Of a DNA stretch of 64,000 nucleotides, positions 48,384 through 59,699 are shown piece by piece. The notes under the pieces were generated by a model that was given only the letters and a program-made list of their open reading frames with translations, did not search any database and was not told the origin of the DNA. Made by a program: the position numbers and the translations under genes. The stretch is from Megaleporinus macrocephalus. Taxonomy: Eukaryota; Chordata; Actinopteri; Characiformes; Anostomidae. Location: NCBI GenBank assembly GCA_021613375.1, contig CM038721.1, forward strand, positions 2,430,486 to 2,494,485, in the 5' to 3' direction. Position 1 is the first letter of the stretch; each line of letters opens with the position of its first letter.

Positions 48384-48771
48384 AGTGTATAAAAGCAGTG
48401 GACTTGAGGCCCAGGACAGAGGAGCTTCACATCTGGCCAAGAACCTCTCTCTAACATCAGAAGATTGAACCAAGAAGATGTTAGAAATGATGCTGTACTT
48501 TCTTTATATAATAAATATACAAATTGGAAAGCAAAGTCTGTATCATCGAAGAATTATTCAAGCCATCAACAGAACATCAGAACATCGGGACAGAAGAAAT
48601 AAACATGAATATGATGATGCACTGAAACAGGTTTCTGGTACAGACCCATCAAATCAGTGGCTGCTAACTAACTACAATAAAGAAGCACATATTTTGAAGC
48701 ACATGAGCATATTTTGTAATAAAATCAAAAATAAGAATAATACATTTTATATCCAGTGTGAATTTGACTGA
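48384..48771 (+). other. Doubtful small ORF with upstream TATA-like box
   Basis: This 97-codon frame starts with ATG at 48478 and a hydrophobic stretch (MLEMMLYFLYIINIQIG), then polar residues rich in Asn, Lys and Arg. TATAAAAG lies at 48388-48395, 83 bp before the ATG. The stop coincides with the boundary of a segment absent from copy B. I recognise no family. Composition is AT-rich like its surroundings, so chance is the simplest explanation. Confidence 0.15.
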
Positions 48772-49094
48772 AAATATATTTATTATTAGGTGATATAGAT
48801 AAATAATAATTTCTTATAAACGTATAAAGCATGCTGGACTCATAGGAAGTGTTACCAATGTTATAATGTGCATTTGCCTGCATTACAGCTTCCATTCTAT
48901 TCAGGACACTCACTGTAAGAGTTTCAAAGAAATCTGCAGACACACCTCCAAAGTTCAGTCTTAGGAGCTGGTTTAGCATTTTCCAAATTCCAAATTTCCA
49001 AAATGTAACTGCAAATTTTGCCCTCAAAGGAAAACTAAGCGTCTGCTTGATCTTATCTGTCCGTTCCCCTGACGTATGTTAGTTTAACAATCCA

Positions 49095-49095
<1 letters not shown>

Positions 49096-49127
<32 letters not shown>
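49096..49127. repeat. (TA)n microsatellite
   Basis: TA run inside segmental copy A, in the stretch missing from copy B. Confidence 0.97.
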
Positions 49128-49129
<2 letters not shown>

Positions 49130-49354
49130 ATTAAATATCGCTAAATATTTCTCTGCAAAATATCACAATACAATGCTGTATCGATTCTTCCCTCCACTAA
49201 TAATAATACAGGTTTTATTTTTTAATTTAATTTTTTATTATAAAAAAGAAACAAAAATGTTACTTTAATTTGGTTTACTTCAACTTATAATATATTATTA
49301 TACTTATATAATATAAATATAAATTTTATTTTTTTTATTATTTATTTTTTTTAT

Positions 49355-49450
49355 TATCCATTGGTGAATGGAGGAAAAGCAAAGTAAGAATTTCATTGTA
49401 CAGTGTAACTGTCTGTTCTGCTGTGCATATGACAATAAAACTCTTGAATC
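49355..49450 (+). repeat. LINE-type 3' end
   Basis: AAGAATTTCATTGTACAGTG and GTGCATATGACAATAAAACTC form a common non-LTR 3' end. No coding part adjoins it. Confidence 0.45.
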
Positions 49451-50611
49451 TTATCATTTCACATTGTCTTGTACTGTGACTTGTGTGTTAGCTTTGAGCT
49501 AGAGTGTTAGCCCAAGGCTGATGTATTAGTACTACTAGCCTCAGCTTGGTTAGTCTGTGCAGCATAAACATCTTTAATACCCCACCAGTAGGGCAAATAC
49601 ACAGATATACACATTTTAAACTCCGTGGGGAACTTAGTGTCTCTAATTTGCCCTACTTACCACAGCGGGACTGGTTTCAGTTATTAGGCTTTTTTTCGCT
49701 CTAATAAAGTAAAATTGAGAATATAAACAAATTAATGCAACACTCTCAGCCACAACTTCTGATGCATTGTCAAATTAAAAAAATATAGACCTGAGACAAT
49801 CCATTAATATAAATATCCTCTAGAGAGAACAGACTTCTGCACATATTAATACACAATTACTGAATACAGGGTGGTCTGTGAGGCACTTTAGCAACAATGG
49901 AGTGAGAAAATAAGAGTTAGTAATATAGTGGACATGTCTTGTGGACTGGTTTAGAAGTTATCTTGGTTATTTTCTCTCTGATTAGAGTCCACAGCTCCGT
50001 TCATATGTATAAAATGTAAGTGTACCAGTTTCTAACAAGTGGGCCGGACAGGCAGCCAGTCCATCACAGATACACAGATAAACATATTTTACAACTAGGG
50101 GGCAATTTAGTGTCTCCAAATCAGAACCTGTAAACTCTACACAGAGGGGACCATCGACACCCTGGCTGGGGGTCGAACTCAGGCCCCCTGTCCAAACTTA
50201 TTTCTTTATATTCTGTTGATCATTTTCTTTCATTTTGGAATGTTTGAAACTAATAGTCTGGTCTTGTTTAAGTGCTGCCTATCCAACAAGGACAGTTTTG
50301 GTGTTCTAACAGGCTTTGCTAGCTGTTAAAGGTCCCATGTTCTCTGAAGCTTCTCTTTACTTACGCCAATAGATTGAATCCTAAATCTAAATTCTCCTAC
50401 AGGCAGTTCAACTCGGCTGGGAATGAATGAAGGGTGGTCTCTGACTTTTGCACAAGACTGTACTTTTCATTTCAGCTCTCAAAAATAATTTTCCTGATGT
50501 AAAGACGTTAATGCGGCCGCAGCAAGTCAGCGCATATTTTCCACTTCGGTTCACATGAGTGTGAAAATGTGCAGAACATTTATCTCAGCTTAGTGTCAAA
50601 GAAACACTCAC
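49451..50611. other. ntrk3 intron 3' of the microexon
   Basis: AT-rich with fragments of dispersed repeats at 49580-49665 and 50040-50190. No exon seen other than the microexon that adjoins it. Confidence 0.4.
50040..50190 (+). repeat. Dispersed fish repeat fragment
   Basis: GCAGCCAGTCCATCACAGAT, GGGGGCAATTTAGTGTCTCC and GGCTGGGGGTCGAACTCAGG are words of a widespread fish repeat. A second partial copy, in part inverted, is near 49580-49665. Confidence 0.5.
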
Positions 50612-50626
50612 CATATTCCAGAATTC
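50612..50626 (-). CDS. ntrk3: Candidate ntrk3 15-nt alternative microexon
   Basis: On the minus strand GAATTCTGGAATATG is preceded by a long pyrimidine stretch ending CCACAAAAG and followed by a strong donor, GTGAGTG. It enters and leaves in phase 1. Joining it between the Ig exon and the linker exon gives GILEY and keeps the frame, and skipping it also keeps the frame (EE-DPTP). NTRK1 has an 18-nt alternative exon at the same stalk position, and mammalian TrkC has a few extra residues there, so location and size are as expected. The acceptor has several purines just before the AG, which fits weak or regulated use. It was found by phase, position and splice motifs only; no transcript evidence is available. 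Confidence 0.65.
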
Positions 50627-50718
50627 CTTTTGTGGCAGAAAAAGAAGAAGACAAAAAACTTGTTAAATAAAAGATTAGTTCTGTTCAGACAGCTACAAAT
50701 TCCTTTTTGTTTATAAAC

Positions 50719-50721
<3 letters not shown>

Positions 50722-50754
<33 letters not shown>
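50722..50754. repeat. (TA)n microsatellite
   Basis: TA run about 100 bp from the acceptor side of the microexon, in its upstream intron. Confidence 0.97.
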
Positions 50755-50755
<1 letters not shown>

Positions 50756-50832
50756 CCACTAAACATGAATAGCAACATGAATTTACATCTACTGCTACTG
50801 AAAATCATGTGAAACGTCTATCCAGAATGATT

Positions 50833-51590
50833 TTTGTTTATCAGCGTCAAGAGAAAACATAGAAACCATATTTACAGAATCCTGTATTCACAATGCATAT
50901 ATAATATAAATGAAACTATAAGGTTTGTATAGCATGCACAATACCTTATAAAGCCTGGAATAAGCATGTATAATTAATTAAGTAGATATAATTAAATGCA
51001 TAACACTTTATAAAACAGGAGAATATGATTTTATTTAAGTGATTTATAAACTCCACTCATTAGAACACTGTGAAGTGTATTCTGAATTAATGTTTTAGAG
51101 GAAGAAAAGCTACTTTCTTCCCCAGTTTATTAATTTTCCACATTTTATAAGTTAGATCTTCACATTACAGCACAGCACACTGTGTCTGGTATGAGAGGAG
51201 ATGTTATTTTTAGAATAGTAGCACATGCTTATTCTATTGAAAGGTCTCTTATCTTGGACTCTGTGTACCCCAGTCAAATAAGGAAGACATAAAATATATT
51301 TATTATTAGGTGATATAGATAGAAAATAAGATCTTATAAATGTATAAAGCATGCTGGACTCATAGGAAGTGTTACCCAATGTTCTAATGTGCATTTGCCA
51401 ACATTACAGCTTCCATTCTATTCAGGACACTCACTGTAAGGGTTTCAAAGAAATCTGTAGACACACCTCCAAAGTTCAGTCTTAGGACCTGGATTTGCAT
51501 TTTCCAAATTCCAAATTTTCAAATTTTCAATTTTCAATTTTCAATTTACTTGAACTTATAATATATTATTATACTTTATATATTTTTTTT
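50833..51590. repeat. Intronic segmental duplication, copy B
   Basis: Shorter copy of 47890-49330. Its end is 17 bp from the donor end of the ntrk3 Ig exon. Copies A and B lie on either side of the candidate microexon. The minus frame 51152-51394 within it is not a gene. Confidence 0.88.
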
Positions 51591-51606
51591 TAAAAGCTCT
51601 CTTTAC

Positions 51607-51912
51607 CTTCCTCATCGAAGAACGGCGGCGCCTCCAGGAAGTGCCCAAAGACAGTTTTGGAGACAGAGCCGAAGGGATTAGTGGCCACCAGGGTGTAGTT
51701 TCCATTATCATAGTGTGTAGGATTCTCGAAGGTCAGGCAGCCCTCCAGGTAGTCCTTGTAAACGTCCATCTCCGTGCGGATGTACAGACTCTGGACCTCC
51801 CGGCCTTTGTGAAGCCAGCGCAGGGTGGGGTGCGGAAAGCCCCGCACGGTGAACTCTAAGCAGGTGTGGTGTCTGCGCTCAGGCTCCTTCAGCCTCAGGA
51901 TCACAGGAGGAA
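51607..51912 (-). CDS. ntrk3: ntrk3 exon: membrane-proximal Ig-C2 domain
   Basis: This 306-nt exon reads about 101 residues on the minus strand. The acceptor is a pyrimidine tract ending TTCTTTCAG and the donor is GAAG|GTAAAG. It starts and ends in phase 1. Motifs in order are PPVILRLKEPE, a Cys in HHTCLEF, the WLH tryptophan strand, a second Cys in EGCL, and NPTHYDNGNYTL, which carries the Ig-fold NGxY motif and an N-glycosylation sequon (NYT). NPFG and GHFLEAP follow. In TRK receptors this domain is the main neurotrophin-binding module and has an atypical disulfide; the two cysteines seen here fit that pattern. The exon ends in an acidic stretch, FFDEE, that enters the juxtamembrane stalk. 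The opposite-strand frame over the same bases is a shadow. A large tandem array starts about 80 bp from the acceptor. Confidence 0.95.
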
Positions 51913-51929
51913 CTGAAAGAACACATATT

Positions 51930-51985
51930 TATATTTACGGAATTTGGCAGACACGCTGATCCAGTTTACACAGGTAGACGAAGGT
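51930..51985 (+). repeat. Fish dispersed repeat head at array edge
   Basis: ATTTACGGAATTTGGCAGAC followed by ACGCTGATCCAG is the same family as 42865. It lies between the Ig-exon acceptor (51912) and array 3. Confidence 0.6.
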
Positions 51986-51989
51986 AGTC

Positions 51990-54900
51990 TTAACCAACCA
52001 CACTATACACTTCACACTATAGCCCACAACACTATACCAACCACACTATACACTATAACCCACTACACTATACCAACCACACTATACACTATAACCCACT
52101 ACACTATACCAACCACACTATACACTATAACCCACTACACTATACCAACCACACTATACACTATAACCCACTACACTATACCAACCACACTACACACTAT
52201 AACCCACTACACTATACTAACCACACTATACACTATAACCCACTACACTATACCAACCACACTATACACTATAACCCACTACACTATACTAACCACACTA
52301 TACACTATAACCCACTACACTATACCAACCACACTACACACTATAACCCACAACACTATACCAACCACACTATACACTATAACCCACTACACTATACCAA
52401 CTACACTATACACTATAACCCACTACACTATACTAACCACACTATACACTATAACCCACTACACTATACCAACCACACTATACACTATAACCCACTACAC
52501 TATACCAACCACACTATACACTATAACCCACTACACTATACCAACCACACTATACACTATAACCCACTACACTATACCAACCACACTATACACTATAACC
52601 CACTACACTATACCAACCTCACTATACACTATAATCCACTACACTATACCAACCACACTATACACTATAACCCACTACACTATACTAACCACACTATACA
52701 CTATAACCCACTACACTATACTAACCACACTATACACTATAACCCACTACACTATACCAACCACACTACACACTATAACCCACTACACTATACTAACCAC
52801 ACTATACACTATAACCCACTACACTATACCAACCACACTATACACTATAACCCACTACACTATACTAACCACACTATACACTATAACCCACTACACTATA
52901 CCAACCACACTACACACTATAACCCACAACACTATACCAACCACACTATACACTATAACCCACTACACTATACCAACCACACTATACACTATAACCCACT
53001 ACACTATACTAACCACACTATACACTATAACCCACTACACTATACCAACCACACTATACACTATAACCCACTACACTATACCAACCACACTATACACTAT
53101 AACCCACTACACTATACCAACCACACTATACACTATAACCCACTACACTATACTAACCACACTATACACTATAACCCACTACACTATGCTAACCACACTA
53201 TACACTATAACCCACTACACTATACCAACCACACGACACACTATAACCCACTACACTATACCAACCACACTATACACTATAACCCACTACACTATACCAA
53301 CCACACTAAACACTATAACCCACTACACTATACCAACTACACTATACACTATAACCCACTACACTATACCAACCACACTATACACTATAACCCACTACAC
53401 TATACCAACCACACTATACACTATAACCCACTACACTATACCAACCACACTATACACTATAACCCACTACACTATACTAACCACACTATACACTATAACC
53501 CACTACACTATGCTAACCACACTATACACTATAACCCACTACACTATACCAACCACACTACACACTATAACCCACTACACTATGCTAACCACACTATACA
53601 CTATAACCCACTACACTATACCAACCACACTATACACTATAACCCACTACACTATACCAACCACACTATACACTATAACCCACTACACTATACCAACCAC
53701 ACTATACACTATAACCCTCTACACTACACCAACCACACTATACACTATAACCTACCACACTATACCAACTACACTATACACTATAACCCACTACACTATA
53801 CCAACCACACTATACACTATAACCTACCACACTATACCAACTACACTATACACTATAACCCACTACACTATACCAACCACACTATACACTATAACCCACA
53901 ACACTATACCAACCACACTATACACTATAACCCACTACACTATACCAACCACACTAAACACTATAACCCACTACACTATACCAACCACACTATACACTAT
54001 AACCCACTACACTATACCAACCACACTATACACTATAACCCACTACACTATACCAACCACACTATACACTATAACCCACTACACTATACCAACCTCACTA
54101 TACACTATAACCCACTACACTATACCAACTACACTATACACTATAACCCACTACACTATACCAACTACACTATACACTATAACCCACTACACTATACCAA
54201 CCACACTATACACTATAACCCACTACACTATACCAACTACACTATAACCCACTACACTATACCAACCACACTATAAACTATAACCACTACACTATACCAA
54301 CCTCACTATACACTATAACCCACTACACTATACCAACCACACTATAAACTATAACCACTACACTATACCAACCTCACTATACACTATAACCCACTACACT
54401 ATACCAACCACGGTATACACTATAACACACTACACTATACCAACCTCACTATACACTATAACCCACTACACTATACCAACTACACTATACACTATAACCC
54501 ACTACACTATACCAACTACACTATAAACTATAACCACTACACTATACCAACTACACTATACACTATAACCCACTACACTACACCAACCACACTATACACT
54601 ATAACCCACTACACTATACCAACTACACTATAGACTATAACCCACTACACTATACCAACCACACTATACACTATAACCCACTACACTATACCAACCACAC
54701 TATACACTATAACCCACTACACTATACCAACCATACTATACACTATACCCACTACACTATACCAACCACACTATACACTATAACCCACTACACTATACCA
54801 ACCACACTATAAACTATAACCCACTACACTATACCAACCACACTATACACTATAACTACTACACTATACACTATAACCTACTACACTATACCAACCACAC

Positions 54901-55860
54901 TATACACTATAACACACTACACTATACCAACTACACTATACACTATAACCCACTACACTATACCAACCACACTATACACTATAACTACTACACTATACCA
55001 ACCACACTATACACTATAACCCACTACACTATACCAACTACACTATACACTATAACCCACTACACTATACCAACCTCACTATACACTATAACCCACTACA
55101 CTATACCAACCACATTATACACTATAACCCACTACACTATACCAACCTCACTATACACTATAACCCACTACACTATACCAACCACATTATACACTATAAC
55201 CCACTACACTATACCAACCACACTATACACTATAACCCACTACACTATACCAACTACACTATACACTATAACCCACTACACTATACCAACTACACTATAC
55301 ACTATAACCCACTACACTATACCAACCACACTATAAACTATAACCTACCACACTATACCAACCACACTATAAACTATAACCACTACACTATACCAACTAC
55401 ACTATACACTATAACCTACTACACTATACCAACCACACTATACACTATAACCCACTACACTATACCAACCACACTATACACTATAACCCACTACACTATA
55501 CCAACCACACTATACACTATAACCCACTACACTATACCAACTACACTATACACTATAACCCACTACACTATACCAACCACACTATACACTATAACCCTCT
55601 ACACTATACCAACTACACTATACACTATAACCCACTACACTATACCAACCACACTATACACTATAACCCACTACACTATACCAACCACACTATACACTAT
55701 AACCTACCACACTATACCAACCACACTATAAACTATAACCACTACACTATACCAACTACACTATACACTATAACCCACTACACTATACCAACCACACTAT
55801 ACACTATACCAATCATACTATACACTATAACCTACTACACTATACCACACTACACTGGAG
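51990..55860. repeat. ACTATA-type array 3, 36-bp unit
   Basis: The unit is CCAACCACACTATACACTAT followed by AACCCACTACACTATA, 36 bp, about 105 copies, very homogeneous up to about 54230. As 36 is 12 codons it yields a 767-codon plus frame of Thr/Ile/Tyr/His repeats, an artefact. Higher-order copying is visible, for example blocks with ACCACACTACACACTATAAC. It lies in the intron just upstream of the ntrk3 Ig exon. Confidence 0.96.
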
Positions 55861-56407
55861 CTACTTGTTTTTCTTTGGACAGTGATAACACATGTATAGT
55901 CCAGCAACTTAAATGTCACTAAAATCACAATATTATCCCTAAAAAATAAAACAGAAACTGAAAGGGGTCAGTCTGACCTCCTGAGTGCATGTGAAAAACG
56001 TAATCTGCAGTAAAATCCCTGCAGGTCGGCTCGTGATGACTGCATTAACATGGTTTAAGCAGCATATGGCCTGAGCAGGAACGATCTGGATCTGTTTCCC
56101 GTCCTGCTCTTTTTATTTGACCACACACGATTACGAGTTCTGCTGTCCGCTCGTCTATACGTTCCCTCCGCGCAGACAGAGCTGCTGCGTTTAGTGCTGG
56201 TACATTATCGAGTTTATCTGCTTTACTGTGTCTCAGTCCTCTGTCCCGCAGTCCTGTCTGAGTCTGTCTCCGATTCATTCTGCCAAATCATGTCTCCTCG
56301 CCGCAGAAAACTGTTCACTGCTCCACTAATACTCACATATTTCTTTATAGCACTGTTCAAACATTAGGACTCCATGATTTTAGGGTTTTAAAACCAGCAT
56401 GGTGTGG

Positions 56408-56505
<98 letters not shown>

Positions 56506-57637
56506 GTACTGTGCAAAGGTTTTAGACACTTGGGGACATTATTATGCTTAAAAAGTTATTCGTTCCAGACAGAAGGCTTTTATTTGCTCAGTAAAACACT
56601 TTATTATTGAAATAATTAGAGCTTTTCCATACGTCATATTTCCATATTTAACTCTTTCCAAGCTTCTCCTAAACAAGCCAGTATTATTATCAGTTCTCAT
56701 CTAATACCTGCTTTGACTGCTCAGTACTTCATTAAGATAAATCAAGATTTGCTGCTGAAGGAACTGAACACATTCATACAATGTCTGGGGCGTCCAGGAG
56801 AAATCTGGAACCTAACTTTGTTCTTCAATCTGGATCAAGATCTGATCTACTTCTCTCACAATAACATATTCATGATACTTTGTATTGTATGTCTGATTAT
56901 TTACATCTGTTCTAATCAGATCTGCTGTTCTTACTGGTGATCAGACACTTATTGGTCAGATAAAGACTTTCAAACTATCAGCTCAGGGGACTCAGACTGC
57001 ATACTTCAGATTACACAAGAAAAGAATTACATTACTGAAGTAACTAAAGTACTAGGTGGCGCGTGAATGCCTCGAGACGGGAAGCTCATTTCAAATAATT
57101 TCTAAAATCATTTATTTAAAATAATTTTGCGCAATCTAATCTAATGCTGAAGAAACATCTTCTAGGCGAAAGCAAAAATGTTCTTTGATATGGGAAAGTA
57201 TTGGCTATGGTATCCCAGGTAGTTGCTAATGTATTCCTAGGACGCTGCCATGGTGTACAGCGGTTCCTTTGGGGTTGACAAGCCATTGCTTGGTATGGTT
57301 GAAAATGAATGGGAGTCTATGGGAGGAACGATGGATGAACAGATGACAAATAGAGGTTGACAGAGGTAGAGATCGTCTGTTTGGTAGTTGTTAAAGGTTA
57401 AAGGAAACAACAGGGTTTGGGTGGGGCTGGAAATGAATAGGTGTCAATGGGAATAAAGAGAGATGGGGAAAAAAGACAAATAAACGAGTGTAGGTGGAAA
57501 GAAACACTGGATTTGTGCTCGAGGGTCTGCACTGAGATAGAGTGAGTGAAAGAGTGTCTGTCAGTGGAGCAGAAGTTTAGTAGCTGGTCGTGCTTTTGTC
57601 CAGTAAGACGAGTTATACAGCGGAAATCAGGCGGATG
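55861..57637. other. No gene seen
   Basis: About 55980-56400 looks single-copy. A TA run is at 56410-56487 and the rest is AT-rich unclassified sequence. No upstream ntrk3 exon recognised. Confidence 0.4.
56410..56487. repeat. (TA)n microsatellite, longest in window
   Basis: About 39 TA units, then short CACA runs. Confidence 0.98.
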
Positions 57638-58817
57638 TAGGGCTGGGCGATATCTTATCACGATAATATTTTTTATATAATATATAATATATATAATATA
57701 TAATATCAGTCGATATCGATATATATATCACGATATAAATCAAATCACTATTTCCTTTTTACTTTAAGTGAGAAGTGAAGATATCAAAATGTAAAAAAAT
57801 TGTTAAATTGTTTTTTAGAGAACATTACAGAACATGTATTTTAAATTAATTAAACACACACACACATATATATATATGGGTCAGTATTAGTATGAACAGT
57901 ATTCACACAGACACTGAGTTAATCAGGCTGTTGCTGGTTCTTTAAGTTGGTTCTGAGTAAAGAACTCTGTTTATGTTCACTCGTAGCGGTGAGTCGACTC
58001 TCTGTCTGCTCTAATGAGGAGTTGTTGGTTTAGTGATTCTGTTTTCAGTAGTAAATAAAGTTTCCTACTCAAGATTTTTGGTTATAAAGTCAACTTTGTC
58101 TCAGCGTCTCACTCAAACTCCTACAGTTTATATATATTTATCTTTATTGATTACTGAATTATGTAGATTCGCATAACCTTCGTTGATGCGTCTCTATGGT
58201 GACCGCTCCTACTGAAAGCATGGATTTATCCGGAGCGCGAGCAGCAGCTACAATCAATCTCTCACGTTCATCTAACGTTGTGGGAGTGTTTTACACAGAA
58301 ACACAACAGTGTGGTGCTCTGTCAGCTCTGCACAGTGGAGATGATCACAACAGTACAACTGCTACACACGAGACCTTGAAGATCAAACATCCCATAGAGC
58401 TTCATCACCACAGCAGCAGGACAGCACCTGTTTACCTGTTTATCTGATCTTATAGATTATTTATAGATTATTAACACGTGTATCATGTTTCTTTCAGTAG
58501 TAGTTTAACGTTTTCTCTTATTTTATTCTCTCTGCTCGACTGTGACGCTGCAGTAACCAGATTACTAGCGCAGGTTAAGCTGCCGCTACTTCTACACTCT
58601 GTGCTGTGAGCTTCAACCAAACATTAAACAGCTGGAACTCTAGTTCAGCCACCTGATTGGTTTGGGGCAGCACAATTCTCATTCTCATTGGCTGTTCGTG
58701 ATGTCCCTCAAAACATGGATGGAACTCTATCGACTTTATATCGACTACGTCTTATAGTTCTAGTGAGGAAACGTTATTTCACGATAATTATCGTTATCGT
58801 TTTATCGCCCAGCTCTA
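57638..58817. mobile_element. 1180-bp hAT-like element with target duplication
   Basis: It starts TAGGGCTGGGCGATA and ends TATCGCCCAGCTCTA, inverted repeats with one mismatch. The flanks are GGCGGATG (57630-57637) and GGCCGATG (58818-58825), an 8-bp duplication with one mismatch. The ends are rich in CGATA/TATCG motifs. An 83-codon frame at 58196-58447 resembles nothing I know and has no transposase motif, so the element is probably non-autonomous. Confidence 0.8.
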
Positions 58818-58825
58818 GGCCGATG

Positions 58826-59699
58826 CATACAAAACGAATAGTGAAAGATTAGAACAATATTAATCGTATAACGATACAGCGGTAATTAGTTTCGGGTCAG
58901 GACTGGCATAGACAGTCAAGGCACGTCCTGGAGGACAAACAGATTATAGACATGACCAGACATAAAAAAGGCTCCTCCGTCCGGCGAGAGAGATAAAACC
59001 AGCTTTTATTAAAACCTCCAGGAAGGAATACGCACCAGTGAACATTCCTAAATTAGGTCTCCGATGAAAAGCGCTCGTTAACCGTAAGAATAAAAGCAAA
59101 TCTTGGGATCTTGCTGTCGCGGACTCCACGCTGGCCATTTTTCAGAGGAAGGTGGACGGCGAGCTCGCGGCAGGACAGTGTGTGTTTGTTTGTCATCCAA
59201 ACGAGAGTGCGTCATAACTGTCAGCCGCTCTCCCTCCAGTGATTTGTGCTCGCTTTGACTGATGAGCGCCGAAGATGGATACATCCCTCCCACCGCGCTG
59301 GGGCTGCACAACACAACCCCCCCCCCCTCTTCCTCTCACCCAGCCCCCCCAACCCAACAGGTGACGTATATTTAGGAATCAGCATGCTGGAGCACCTTCT
59401 CTCACGACCGGTGTGTCCTCATGACTATACGAGGCCTGTTATTTACAGAGCGCTGCTGTAGCCTTAGAGAGAGAGAGAGAGAAGGGGGGGATTGGGGGTC
59501 TCCATTTACTGCTGTAGAGATTTCTATGTCAAATCTGTTCTCCAGAAAGAAACTCTCTCAGTTTTCAGTACAGACGGTACTGATCTGATACTAAGTGTTG
59601 GTATCAGATCGATATCTAGTTTTGATATTGGAGGGAAACTTATGACTGCCAGTTACCATGACGAGGACGGAAGGAAATGCAGGGCTGCATCTAATACAA
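58826..59699. other. Non-repetitive island
   Basis: About 58930-59460 looks single-copy with poly-C runs near 59320 and 59345 and a GA run near 59466. No exon seen. Confidence 0.35.

Larger units (their letters stand above)
47890..49330. repeat. Intronic segmental duplication, copy A
   Basis: From TTATCAGCGTCAAGAGAAAA to about ATATTATTATACTTATA, this matches 50833-51590 in the same orientation at high identity. Copy A additionally holds about 420 bp at 48350-48770 and about 270 bp near 49000-49270. Confidence 0.88.
45270..51912 (-). other. ntrk3: Partial ntrk3 (TrkC-like) gene, four exons in window
   Basis: Four exons in one orientation encode, in order, a TRK Ig-C2 domain, an optional 5-residue insert, a short juxtamembrane linker and the transmembrane segment. 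TRK receptors bind neurotrophins at the neuronal surface; TrkC binds NT-3. NTRK3 fits better than NTRK1 or NTRK2 because of WLH in the Ig domain, GHFLE at its end, PEEDSFG in the linker and INKYGRRNKFGMK after the membrane segment. NTRK1 ends this last segment differently, with a Cys after LNK. Introns in the window are about 980 nt, 4963 nt and 226 nt. The 5' flanking intron exceeds 12 kb and the 3' flanking intron exceeds 45 kb. No kinase, LRR or first-Ig exon was seen. The ntrk3a/ntrk3b assignment is unresolved. Confidence 0.9.

Noticed and set aside
51641..51859. Plus-strand 72-codon frame over the Ig exon
   Set aside because: Shadow of the real minus-strand exon, whose splice sites and motifs are clear.
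51944..54247. 767-codon open frame of Thr/Ile/Tyr/His repeats
   Set aside because: The 36-bp repeat unit is a multiple of three and lacks stops in this frame, so the frame stays open by arithmetic. It is antisense to ntrk3 and shows no domain or codon signature.
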